From NCBI GenBank assembly GCA_036556965.1, contig DATBIO010000243.1:1-14475 (forward strand): a stretch of 14,475 nt of DNA, in the 5' to 3' direction. Positions 5,951-12,487 of the stretch are shown piece after piece. A model generated the notes under the pieces. The model searched no databases and was not told the origin of the DNA. It was given only the letters and a program-made list of their open reading frames with translations. The position numbers were made by a program, and so were the translations under genes. Position 1 is the stretch's first letter; the number at the start of each line of letters is the position of its first letter. This DNA is from DATBIO01 sp036556965 (GTDB lineage Bacteria > Acidobacteriota > Vicinamibacteria > Fen-336).

Positions 5951-6968
5951 CGCGGTTGGCCAGCATGCCGCAGGCCGCGTCGACGTCCGGCCCCCCCGAG
6001 TAGCGGCGCACGAAGCCGACGCCGCGGCGCGCGAGGGCGTCGAGGAAGCGGGACCGCGCGGCCTCTCCGGCCCGCGCGAAGCGGCCCGTCGGGTCGTTGA
6101 CGTCGATCACCGACATCCGCACGGAGACGCCGGCGAAGAGCCGGCCGAGCTCGTGCGCCTCGTCCTCCCCGTCGTTGACCCCCGCCATCAGGACCCAGGC
6201 CAGGTGCACCGGGCCCCCCCGGCGGGCGGCGTGGCGGCGCACGGCGGCGGCCAGGTCGGCCACCGGGTGGCGCCGGCCGGAGGGGACGAGCGCCGCGCGC
6301 TTCGCGTCGAAGGCCGAGGTGAGGGACAGGATCAGGCGGTAGGGATGGCCCTCGTCGGTGTAACGCTCGATCACGGGGACGAGGCCGACGGTGGAGATGG
6401 TGATCCGCTCTCCGCGCAGGCGCAGGCCGCAAGGGTGGCTCATCACCCGCGCCGCCTGGATGACGTTGTCGTAGTTCTGGAAGGGCTCGCCCTGGCCCTG
6501 GAAGACCACGCCCGTCACCGGCCGCTCCGGCGAGGTGCGGCGCACCGCGAGCACCTGTTCCACCATCTCCCAGGCCTCGAGGTTGCGCGCGAAGCCGAGC
6601 CGGCCCGTCGCGCAGAACACGCAGGCCAGCGCGCAGCCGACCTGGGAGGAGACGCACACGCTCCAGCGCGGCCGCTCCAGCGGGATGCGCACGGTCTCGA
6701 AGCGCGCGCCGTCCGGGCCCGCCAGCAGGTACTTCACGAAGGGGTCCACCGTGCTCAGGCGCCGGTCCACCACGCGCAGGCGGTGGCGGCGTCCGTGCGC
6801 CTCCAGGCACGCGGCTCCTTCCCGCGAGAGGCCGGGCACCCCGCCCAGGTCGTCCACGTCGGCGCCCACGACGCGCGCGCACACCTTGCGGGCGACGGCC
6901 AGCGGGAGGCCGGGGAAGGCCGCGGCCAGGCTTTCCGGGGTGTGTCCCCGCAGGTGCGTGTCGCTCAC
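5913..6968 (-). CDS. RlmN/Cfr-family radical SAM RNA methyltransferase
   Basis: This 351-residue radical SAM enzyme belongs to the family that methylates C2 of an adenine in 23S rRNA (A2503) and some tRNAs. The cluster cysteines are 112, 116 and 119 (CALACVFC). Cys105 in CVSSQVGC corresponds to the resolving Cys118 of E. coli RlmN, and Cys333 in AACGML corresponds to the methyl-carrying Cys355. Length fits the family. The usual GMGEPL motif reads GQGEPF (158-163), a Met-to-Gln change near the SAM site. The N-terminal helical domain (LRGHTPESLAAAF) is present but short. The start is GTG 6968; no strong ribosome binding site is seen. It is divergent from the FKBP gene with 58 bp between them. 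It could be a paralogous RlmN-like subfamily rather than the canonical housekeeping copy, so no symbol is assigned. Confidence 0.87.
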   Translation of the reverse strand: MSDTHLRGHTPESLAAAFPGLPLAVARKVCARVVGADVDDLGGVPGLSREGAACLEAHGRRHRLRVVDRRLSTVDPFVKYLLAGPDGARFETVRIPLERPRWSVCVSSQVGCALACVFCATGRLGFARNLEAWEMVEQVLAVRRTSPERPVTGVVFQGQGEPFQNYDNVIQAARVMSHPCGLRLRGERITISTVGLVPVIERYTDEGHPYRLILSLTSAFDAKRAALVPSGRRHPVADLAAAVRRHAARRGGPVHLAWVLMAGVNDGEDEAHELGRLFAGVSVRMSVIDVNDPTGRFARAGEAARSRFLDALARRGVGFVRRYSGGPDVDAACGMLANRVSAVPAPLPAGG

Positions 6969-7026
6969 GGCACACTAGCTTACGGTGTATGCTCCCCCGT
7001 TTCGCGTACCCGGAAAGGAACCCTCC

Positions 7027-7716
7027 ATGCCCTCTCGCCGTCTCCTGACCATCGCCACCGCCTCGCTGGTCCTGGCCTGCCGCGGCGCGAGCACCGCCCA
7101 GACCTCCCCGGCGCCGATGACCGAGGAACAGAAGACCTTCTACGCCATGGGCCTCATGGTCGGCCGCAGCGTGGCCCCCATGAAGCTCAGCCCCGAGGAG
7201 ATCGCCCTCGTGGCGCGCGGCCTCTCCGACGCCGCGGCGGGGAAGACGGAGGAGGTGGACCTCGAGGCGTTCGGGCCCAAGGTCCAGCAGATGGCCGCCC
7301 AGCGCACGCAGGCGGGGGCGGAAGGGGAGAAGGCGAAGGGCCAGGCCTTCGCGGACACCGCGGCCGCGGAGGGCGGCGCCGTGCGCACGCCCTCCGGCCT
7401 CATCATCAAGACGATCCGCCCGGGGACGGGGGCGAGCCCCGCCGCCACCGACACCGTGCGCGTGCACTATCGCGGCACGCTGGTGGACGGCAAGGAGTTC
7501 GACAGCTCGATCAAGCGCGGCCAGCCGGCGGAGTTCCCCCTCAACGGCGTCATCCCCTGCTGGACGGAAGGGGTGCAGCGCATGAAGGTGGGCGAGAAGG
7601 CCCGTCTCGTCTGCCCGGCCTCCATCGCCTACGGCGAGCGCGGCCGGCCGGGCATCCCGGGCGGCGCGACGCTGGTCTTCGAGGTCGAGCTGCTCGGCAT
7701 CGGGCCCGCGAAATAG
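7027..7716 (+). CDS. FKBP-type peptidyl-prolyl cis-trans isomerase, lipoprotein (Mip/FkpA-like)
   Basis: This 229-residue exported prolyl isomerase has a signal peptide ending in LVLAC. Cys18 is a good lipobox cysteine, so the protein is probably anchored to a membrane by lipid. Residues 31-115 form a charged helical region like the dimerisation domain of Mip and FkpA (FKBP_N), opening with TEEQKTFYAMGLMVGRSV. Residues 125-226 form the FKBP catalytic domain with VRVHYRGTLVDGKEFDSS (144-161), Trp179 and YGERG (202-206), all pocket residues of active FKBPs. AAAGGAA at 7014-7020 lies 6 nt before the ATG. It should help fold envelope proteins, like the cyclophilin later in the window. A -10-like TATGCT at 6988-6993 is the only promoter hint in the short divergent gap. 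Confidence 0.93.
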   Translation: MPSRRLLTIATASLVLACRGASTAQTSPAPMTEEQKTFYAMGLMVGRSVAPMKLSPEEIALVARGLSDAAAGKTEEVDLEAFGPKVQQMAAQRTQAGAEGEKAKGQAFADTAAAEGGAVRTPSGLIIKTIRPGTGASPAATDTVRVHYRGTLVDGKEFDSSIKRGQPAEFPLNGVIPCWTEGVQRMKVGEKARLVCPASIAYGERGRPGIPGGATLVFEVELLGIGPAK

Positions 7717-7720
7717 GCAA

Positions 7721-7726
7721 TAGAAT
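7721..7726 (+). promoter_or_regulatory. Possible -10 element upstream of sucC
   Basis: TAGAAT (five of six to TATAAT) is one of the few AT-rich hexamers in this stretch and lies 75 bp before the sucC start. No convincing -35 box is seen 16-18 bp upstream. Two identical TCGGGCCCGC decamers (7700-7709 and 7728-7737) flank it and could be operators. Weak prediction. Confidence 0.25.
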
Positions 7727-7801
7727 GTCGGGCCCGCCCGCCGGCGCGTCGGCCTCTTCTCCCGGGCCCACGGCCGACCAGGGCGCGGGCGGAGGTCGCC
7801 G

Positions 7802-8983
7802 ATGAAGGTGCACGAGTACCAGGGCAAGGCCCTGCTGGCCGGGTTCGGCGTGCCCGTGCCCCGGGGTGCCGTCGCCTACAGCGTGGCGGAGGCGGTGGCC
7901 AACGCCAAGCAGCTCGGCTTCCCGGCGGTGGTCAAGGCGCAGATCCACGCCGGCGGCCGGGGCAAGGCCGGGGGCATCAAGCTGGCCCGGTCGGAGGACC
8001 AGGCGGAGGAGCACGCCAAGGCCCTGCTCGGCGCCACCCTGCGCACGCACCAGACCGGGCCGGAGGGGCGGGTGGTGCGGCGCCTCCTCGTCGAGGAAGG
8101 CCTGGACCTCGAGGGCGCGCGCGAGATGTACCTCGCCGTGATCGTGGACCGCGCCAGCGGCCAGCCCGTCTTCATGGCCTCCGCCCAGGGCGGCATGGAC
8201 ATCGAGGAGGTCGCGGCGCGGGACCCCAAGGCGATTCTGAAGGAGGGGGTGGACCCCGTGGCCGGCTTCCAGCCCTTCCAGGCGCGCAAGCTCGCCTTCG
8301 GGCTGGGCATCCCCCCGGCCCTCCTGCCGAAGGCGGTGGCCTTCATGCAGACCCTCTACCGGGCCTTCGAGGCGCTCGACGCGTCCCTGCTCGAGGTCAA
8401 CCCGTTCCTGCAGACGCGGGCCGGCGACCTGATCGCCCTCGACGCCAAGCTCAACCTCGACGACAACGCCCTCTACCGCCATCCCGAGCTCAAGGAGCTG
8501 CGCGACTTCGACGAGGAGGATCCCCTGGAGGTCGAGGCCAGCAAGCACGGGCTCAACTACATCAAGCTGGAGGGCGGCAGCGTCGGCTGCATGGTCAACG
8601 GGGCGGGGCTGGCCATGGCCACCATGGACATCATCAAGCTGGCCGGCGGCGCGCCCGCCAACTTCCTCGACGTGGGGGGCGGGGCCAACGCCGAGCAGAT
8701 CCGCAACGCCTTCCGCATCCTGCTCGGCGACAAGGACGTGAAGGCCGTCCTCATCAACATCTTCGGGGGCATCCTGCGCTGCGACGTCCTGGCCGAGGGC
8801 GTCATCGCCGCCGTGAAGGAGCTCAAGGTCGAGGACCCGGTGGTCGTGCGCATGAAGGGCAACAACGAGGAGAAGGGCCGCCAGATGCTGAAGGCCTCCG
8901 GCCTCAACTTCGAGACCGCGGACGACATGACGGAGGCGGCGCGCAAGGTGGTGGCCGCGGCGGCGGCGGGAGGCGGCCGGTGA
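7802..8983 (+). CDS. sucC: Succinyl-CoA synthetase (ADP/GDP-forming) beta subunit
   Basis: The beta subunit makes ATP or GTP from succinyl-CoA in the TCA cycle, working as a complex with the SucD alpha subunit. The 393 residues begin MKVHEYQGKALL, the standard opening. An ATP-grasp domain contains VVKAQIHAGGRGKAGGIK (43-60), and EVNPF with a following LDAKLNLDDNA block supplies metal and nucleotide contacts. The C-terminal flavodoxin-like domain has FLDVGGGAN and INIFGGILRCDVLAEG, which contact the phosphohistidine of the partner subunit. GGAGGT at 7791-7796 stands 5 nt before the ATG. The stop codon overlaps the GTG start of sucD by 4 bp (GTGA), giving equimolar, coupled translation. Length is normal. 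Nucleotide specificity cannot be decided by eye. Confidence 0.97.
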   Translation: MKVHEYQGKALLAGFGVPVPRGAVAYSVAEAVANAKQLGFPAVVKAQIHAGGRGKAGGIKLARSEDQAEEHAKALLGATLRTHQTGPEGRVVRRLLVEEGLDLEGAREMYLAVIVDRASGQPVFMASAQGGMDIEEVAARDPKAILKEGVDPVAGFQPFQARKLAFGLGIPPALLPKAVAFMQTLYRAFEALDASLLEVNPFLQTRAGDLIALDAKLNLDDNALYRHPELKELRDFDEEDPLEVEASKHGLNYIKLEGGSVGCMVNGAGLAMATMDIIKLAGGAPANFLDVGGGANAEQIRNAFRILLGDKDVKAVLINIFGGILRCDVLAEGVIAAVKELKVEDPVVVRMKGNNEEKGRQMLKASGLNFETADDMTEAARKVVAAAAAGGGR

Positions 8984-9852
8984 GCGTCCTCGTGGGCAAG
9001 GCATCGCGCGTGCTCGTCCAGGGCATGGGCAAGCACGGGACCTTCCACGCGCAGGGCTGCCGCGACTACGGCACCAACGTGGTGGGGGGGGTGACCCCGG
9101 GCAAGGGCGGCACCACCGTCGAGGGCTTTCCCCTCTTCGACGGCGTGGAGGAGGCGGTCCGCAAGACGGGGGCCAACGTGAGCATGATCTTCGTGCCCCC
9201 CCCCGGTGCCGCCGACGCCATCATGGAGGCCGCCGACGCCGGCATCCCGGTGGTGGTCTGCATCACGGAGGGCATCCCCACCCTCGACATGGTGAAGGCC
9301 GCGCGCTACGTGAGCGAGCGGCGCACGCGCCTGGTGGGCCCCAACTGTCCGGGCATCATCAGTCCCGCCGAACGGTGCAAGGTCGGCATCATGCCCGGCC
9401 ACATCCACCAGGGTGGCCGCGTCGGTGTGGTGAGCCGCAGCGGCACGCTCACCTACGAGGCCGTGGCCCAGCTCACCGCGCTCGGCATCGGCCAGTCCAC
9501 CTGCATCGGCATCGGCGGCGACCCCATCATCGGCACCAACCACACCGCGGCCCTTGCCCTCTTCAACGAGGACCCGGGGACCGAGGCCATCGTGATGATC
9601 GGGGAGATCGGGGGCAGCGCCGAGGAGGAAGCGGCGGACTACGTCAGGGAGCACGTCCGGAAGCCGGTGGTGGGGTTCATCGCCGGCCAGACGGCGCCAC
9701 CCGGCCGCCGCATGGGTCACGCCGGCGCCATCATCGCGGGAGGCAAGGGCACCGCCGACGAGAAGATGAAGGCCATGAGCGAGGCCGGGATCCACGTGGT
9801 GAAGTCGCCGGCCGACATCGGCGCCGCCGTGGCCAAGGCCCTGAAGGCGTGA
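8980..9852 (+). CDS. sucD: Succinyl-CoA synthetase alpha subunit
   Basis: The alpha subunit binds CoA and carries the phosphorylated histidine of succinyl-CoA synthetase. The 290 residues include GTNVVGGVTPGKGG (31-44), GPNCPGIISP (120-129), SRSGTLTYE (152-160) and GHAGAI (246-251). His247 in the last motif is the active-site phosphohistidine. The N-terminal CoA loop reads VQGMGKHGTFHA, where most enzymes have the one-residue-longer GITGxxGTFH; the loop is otherwise conserved. The start is GTG, forced by the GTGA overlap with sucC. A run of eight G (9084-9091) and one of nine C (9196-9204) lie in frame inside the gene. It is followed by ndk after a 92-bp gap holding REP-like repeats. Confidence 0.97.
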   Translation: MSVLVGKASRVLVQGMGKHGTFHAQGCRDYGTNVVGGVTPGKGGTTVEGFPLFDGVEEAVRKTGANVSMIFVPPPGAADAIMEAADAGIPVVVCITEGIPTLDMVKAARYVSERRTRLVGPNCPGIISPAERCKVGIMPGHIHQGGRVGVVSRSGTLTYEAVAQLTALGIGQSTCIGIGGDPIIGTNHTAALALFNEDPGTEAIVMIGEIGGSAEEEAADYVREHVRKPVVGFIAGQTAPPGRRMGHAGAIIAGGKGTADEKMKAMSEAGIHVVKSPADIGAAVAKALKA

Positions 9853-9859
9853 ACGGGAC

Positions 9860-9876
9860 GGATAGGGTGGGGGTCA
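9860..9876 (+). repeat. Partial copy of a REP-like repeat
   Basis: GGATAGGGTGGGGGTCA lies 7 bp after the sucD stop. It is nearly identical (one extra G in the other) to the tail of the element at 9907-9944, but lacks the hairpin that precedes it there. It looks like a truncated copy of the same repeat. Confidence 0.6.
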
Positions 9877-9906
9877 GGCGACGGAGCGCGGGGCCTCGCG
9901 GTGTTG

Positions 9907-9944
9907 CCCTCCCCCTGCGTGGGGAGGGATAGGGTGGGGGGTCA
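9907..9944 (+). repeat. REP-like palindromic element abutting the ndk start
   Basis: CCCTCCCC-CTGCGT-GGGGAGGG forms an 8-bp stem, directly followed by ATAGGGTGGGGGGTCA. This layout, a C/G-only stem then a 'tAGGGTgGGGG' tail, resembles the repetitive extragenic palindromes scattered in GC-rich genomes. It ends exactly one base before the TTG start of ndk, so it supplies the whole translation initiation region. It may also shape the 3' end of the sucCD message. Confidence 0.65.
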
Positions 9945-10364
9945 TTGAACGAACGAACGCTGTCCATCGTGAAGCCCGACGCGGTGAAGGCGGGGAAGGC
10001 GGGCGCCATCCTCTCCCGCCTGGAGAAGGAAGGCTTCCGCATCGTGGCCCTGCAGTTGCGCCACCTCAGCCGCGAGCAGGCGGAGGGGTTCTACCACGTC
10101 CACCGCGAGCGGCCCTTCTTCGCCAGCCTCACCGCCTTCATGTCGCAGGGCCCCTGCATCCCCATGGTCCTGGAGCGCGAGAACGCGATCGCGCACCTGC
10201 GCGAGGTGATGGGGGCGACCGACCCCGCCAGGGCCGCGGCGGGCACCATCCGCAAGGAGTTCGCCGCCTCCATCGAGGCCAACGCCATCCACGGCTCCGA
10301 CGCCCCGGAGACGGCGCGCTTCGAGATCGGCTACTTCTTCCCCGGCCTCGACCTCGTCGGCTGA
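9945..10364 (+). CDS. ndk: Nucleoside diphosphate kinase
   Basis: This enzyme transfers the gamma phosphate between nucleoside triphosphates and diphosphates through a phosphohistidine, balancing NTP and dNTP pools. The 139 residues begin NERTLSIVKPDAV. The active-site block NAIHGSDAPETARFEIGYFF (113-132) places the catalytic His at 116 and the conserved Ser at 118. Length is normal. The start must be TTG 9945: an in-frame TAG at 9930-9932, inside the REP-like repeat, closes the frame upstream, and the conserved N terminus begins directly after TTG. No classical ribosome binding site is present apart from the G-rich repeat. Co-location with sucCD fits a supply of GTP or ATP to Ndk; the genes are likely one transcription unit. 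Confidence 0.96.
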   Translation: MNERTLSIVKPDAVKAGKAGAILSRLEKEGFRIVALQLRHLSREQAEGFYHVHRERPFFASLTAFMSQGPCIPMVLERENAIAHLREVMGATDPARAAAGTIRKEFAASIEANAIHGSDAPETARFEIGYFFPGLDLVG

Positions 10365-10398
10365 CGAAACGCCGCGCTCGGGCCTTCCGCCCCGGCCC

Positions 10399-10417
10399 AG
10401 GCTTGGTACCTTAGCCT
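10399..10417. promoter_or_regulatory. Imperfect dyad in front of the SDR gene
   Basis: AGGCT-TGGTACCTT-AGCCT has 5-bp perfect arms around a centre that itself contains GGTACC. It ends 4 bp before ATG 10422. The only -10-like hexamer, TACCTT (10407-10412), lies inside it and would start transcription at or next to the ATG. No ribosome binding site is visible. It could be an operator over a leaderless promoter, but the support is thin. Confidence 0.25.
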
Positions 10418-10421
10418 TGGC

Positions 10422-11360
10422 ATGAAGGTCCTGGTCGCCGGCGCCACGGGAGCGCTGGGCCGCCCCGTGGTCCGTCGCCTGGCGGCCGGTGGCCACGACG
10501 TGGTGGGCCTCACGCGGTCGCCGGAGAAGCGTGCGCTGCTGGAGGGCCTCGGCGCCCGGCCCGTGGTGGTGGACGCCCTGGACCAGGTCGCCCTTTCCCA
10601 CGCCGTGCGCGACGCCTCTCCCCAGGCCGTCCTCCACCTTCTGACCGCCATCCCCCAGAGGGGCGCCTTCCGGGCCTCCGACCTCGAGGCGACCAACGTC
10701 CTCCGCGCGCGGGGCACCGCCAACCTCATGGCCGCGGCCCTGGCCGCGGGCGCGCGGCGCTTCGTGGCGGAGTCGATCGCGCTGGCCTACCGGCCAGCCC
10801 GGGATGCTCCCGCCACCGAGGAGAGCGCCCTCGAGACGCGCGCGCCGCACCCCGACTTCCAGCCGATGCTCGACGCGGTGGCCTCCCTGGAGGAGCAGGT
10901 GCTGGGGGCCAGCCGGCGCGGGGTGATCGAGGGCGTCGCGCTCCGCTACGGCGTCTTCTACGGCCCCGGCGTGGGGTCCACGGACTTCATGGTCGGCCTC
11001 CTCCGCCGGCGGATGATGCCGCTGCTGGGCGGGGGCCGCGCCGTCCTGCCCATGATCCACATCGAGGACGCCGCGTCGGCCACGGTGGCCGCGCTGGAGG
11101 GCGGGCGGGCGGGCGAGGTCTACAACGTGGTCGACGACCAGCCGGCCACCCTGCGCGAGTTCGCGACCGCGGTGGCGGAGGCCGTCGGCGCCCCGCGCCC
11201 CTTCTCCCTCCCGCTGTGGGTGGCGCGCCTGCTGGGGTCGTACGCGGCCATCGGAGCGCGCATGCAGCTGCGCGTCAGCAACGAGAAGGCCCGCCGCGAG
11301 CTGGGCTGGGTCCCCGCGTACCCCACGGTGCACGAGGGCGCGGCCACCCTGCGCGCCTGA
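10422..11360 (+). CDS. NAD(P)-binding SDR / epimerase-like protein lacking the YxxxK catalytic pair
   Basis: This 312-residue extended SDR has a Rossmann loop GATGALG (7-13) after the strand MKVLVA. It also has LRYGVFYGPGVGS (the substrate-loop region of epimerases), HIEDAASATVAALEG and GEVYNVVDDQPATLREFA, as in NAD-dependent epimerase/dehydratases. Where these enzymes carry Tyr-x-x-x-Lys, the sequence reads MLDAVASLEEQVL with neither residue. It is therefore probably an atypical SDR that binds nucleotide but does not run the classical hydride-transfer chemistry, or uses other residues. Its substrate is unknown. The start ATG follows a dyad (10399-10417) without a ribosome binding site. The DUF2905 gene begins 2 bp after its stop and is likely co-translated. 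Confidence 0.85.
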   Translation: MKVLVAGATGALGRPVVRRLAAGGHDVVGLTRSPEKRALLEGLGARPVVVDALDQVALSHAVRDASPQAVLHLLTAIPQRGAFRASDLEATNVLRARGTANLMAAALAAGARRFVAESIALAYRPARDAPATEESALETRAPHPDFQPMLDAVASLEEQVLGASRRGVIEGVALRYGVFYGPGVGSTDFMVGLLRRRMMPLLGGGRAVLPMIHIEDAASATVAALEGGRAGEVYNVVDDQPATLREFATAVAEAVGAPRPFSLPLWVARLLGSYAAIGARMQLRVSNEKARRELGWVPAYPTVHEGAATLRA

Positions 11361-11362
11361 CC

Positions 11363-11575
11363 GTGCCGGAGATCGGCCGCGTCCTCCTCGTGCTGGGCCT
11401 GGCCATCGCCGCCCTGGGCCTGGTCCTGACCCTGGGGGGCCGCGTGCCCTGGCTGGGCCGCCTCCCCGGCGACCTGGTGCTGCGCCGGGGCAGCTTCACG
11501 GCCTACGTTCCCCTGGCCACCTGCCTCCTCCTGAGCGCCGTGCTCAGCCTCGTGCTGTGGTGGTTGAGGCGCTAG
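11363..11575 (+). CDS. DUF2905-family small membrane protein
   Basis: This 70-residue protein has two hydrophobic helices, about 5-25 and 49-67. The connecting loop GRVPWLGRLPGDLVLRRGSF carries the 'lGrLPGDi...g' pattern typical of DUF2905, a family of unknown function in many bacteria. GTG 11363 is the chosen start; it lies 2 bp after the SDR stop with no ribosome binding site, so translation should depend on the upstream gene. The C terminus ends WWLRR at TAG 11573. Its last 32 bp overlap the 3' end of the convergent TM2-like gene. No function can be given beyond an inner-membrane location. Confidence 0.85.
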   Translation: MPEIGRVLLVLGLAIAALGLVLTLGGRVPWLGRLPGDLVLRRGSFTAYVPLATCLLLSAVLSLVLWWLRR

Positions 11576-11783
11576 CCGCCGTCCGGTTGTGCCAGTGCGC
11601 GCGGCGGTGGGCGGTCCAGGCCGCCACGACGTGGCAGACCCAGCCCAGCATCCCGCCCGTGCCGATCCAGAGGCCGGGCGTCACGATCAGCCAGAAGAGC
11701 GCGCGGAGGAAGTCGCCGTTGTAGATCTGCCCCGCCCCGGGCAGGAAGAAGCTGAGCACGGCCGCCAACCCGGGCTGCTTCAT
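11544..11783 (-). CDS. TM2-like small membrane protein
   Basis: This 79-residue protein begins KQPGLAAVLSFFLPGAGQIY. The 'lsfflPGaGqiYnGdflra' block is the hallmark of TM2-domain and related small membrane proteins. A second hydrophobic stretch, FWLIVTPGLWIGTGGMLGWV (30-49), follows, then a polar tail rich in His, Arg, Ser and Thr. The ATG overlaps the TGA of the cyclophilin gene (ATGA) and has an AGGAG directly upstream, so the two are coupled. The last 32 bp are antisense to the DUF2905 gene, and the low-complexity tail (ASASTTTARG) is encoded mostly there. Function of the family is unknown. Confidence 0.75.
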   Translation of the reverse strand: MKQPGLAAVLSFFLPGAGQIYNGDFLRALFWLIVTPGLWIGTGGMLGWVCHVVAAWTAHRRAHWHNRTAASASTTTARG

Positions 11784-12382
11784 GGCTCCTGTTCCCGCGC
11801 TCCCGCGCCCTGACGCGCGGCCACGGGCGCCCGCCGCGCGGACAGGATGGGGACGGGCGGCGTCAGCGACTGGCCGTCGGCGGGCGCGGCCTGGATGCGG
11901 CGCACCACCTCCATCCCCCGTACCACCCGTCCGAAGGCGGCGAAGCCCTGGCCGTCGGGGTTGCGCGCGCCTCCGTGGTCCAGCGAGGGCTGGTCGCCCA
12001 GGCAGATGAAGAAGTCGGAGGTGGCGGTGTCGGGCCCGTCGCGCGCCATCGACACCGTGCCGTCCCGGTGGCGCAGGCCGGTGGCGGTGGTGCGCTCGAG
12101 GGGGATGGCGGGAAAGCCGTCGCCCTCCCGCTCCGGCCCCACCCCCGCCTGCACGACCTCGATCTTCACGCGGTTCTGGGGCTGGTTGTCCAGGCGCACG
12201 GTGCGGTGGAAGCGGCCGCCGTCGTAATGGCCCGCGTCCACGTAGCGCAGGAAGTTGGCCGCCGTCACCGGGGCGTGGCCGGCGTCCACCAGCATCTCGA
12301 TCTCGCCCAGCGGCGTGCGCAGGACGACGGGCACGGGGGAGGCGGAGGGGGCGGCCAGGAGGAGGGCGAGGGCCCACGGCAT
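11780..12382 (-). CDS. Cyclophilin-type peptidyl-prolyl cis-trans isomerase, secreted
   Basis: This 200-residue prolyl isomerase of the cyclophilin family has a short signal peptide, MPWALALLLAAPSASP. The single domain runs from about 19 to 165. It starts with LRTPLGEIEMLVD, followed by FHR (58-60, catalytic Arg60), VVQAG (76-80), GTVSMAR (108-114), SDFFICLGD (122-130) and FGRVVRGMEVVRRI (150-163), matching active-site order in cyclophilins. Its natural role is folding of exported proteins, parallel to the FKBP lipoprotein upstream. The start at 12382 was preferred over earlier in-frame starts because the signal peptide begins there. No ribosome binding site precedes it; a TTGACA-N18-TACGGT promoter ends 6 bp before the ATG, so the mRNA may be leaderless. 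The TM2-like gene follows with ATGA overlap. Confidence 0.9.
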   Translation of the reverse strand: MPWALALLLAAPSASPVPVVLRTPLGEIEMLVDAGHAPVTAANFLRYVDAGHYDGGRFHRTVRLDNQPQNRVKIEVVQAGVGPEREGDGFPAIPLERTTATGLRHRDGTVSMARDGPDTATSDFFICLGDQPSLDHGGARNPDGQGFAAFGRVVRGMEVVRRIQAAPADGQSLTPPVPILSARRAPVAARQGAGAREQEP

Positions 12383-12388
12383 GGCGGC

Positions 12389-12418
12389 ACCGTACGAAGG
12401 CGCGGGCAGGGGTGTCAA
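12389..12418 (-). promoter_or_regulatory. Probable promoter of the cyclophilin gene, leaderless
   Basis: On the minus strand a perfect TTGACA (12418-12413) is followed after 18 bp by TACGGT (12394-12389), three matches to TATAAT including the first two bases and the final T. The transcription start would fall at or within a base or two of the ATG at 12382. The absence of any ribosome binding site before that ATG agrees with a leaderless message. Confidence 0.35.
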
Positions 12419-12487
12419 GCGCCGTCGCCGCCCGACGTGCCGGGGGCGGGCTCCCCGTCGTATGCTGAGGGCCTTCAGGGGGACCCT

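Noticed and set aside
6969..7026. Full promoters for the divergent RlmN-family and FKBP genes
   Set aside because: Only -10-like hexamers (TATGCT on plus, TAAGCT on minus) are seen, with no -35 boxes at proper distance; not called as features.
5848..7827. Minus-strand frame of 659 codons over the FKBP gene and RlmN-family gene
   Set aside because: Low-complexity Arg/Pro/Gly/Ala sequence without motifs; both underlying genes are well supported in other frames.
7550..9795. Long minus-strand frames opposite sucC and sucD
   Set aside because: sucC and sucD are unambiguous; the antisense products are His/Gly/Ala-rich shadows.
9948..9959. GAAC tetranucleotide tract at the ndk start as a phase-variation switch
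   Set aside because: Three units are too few to be slippage-prone, and ndk is a core metabolic gene.
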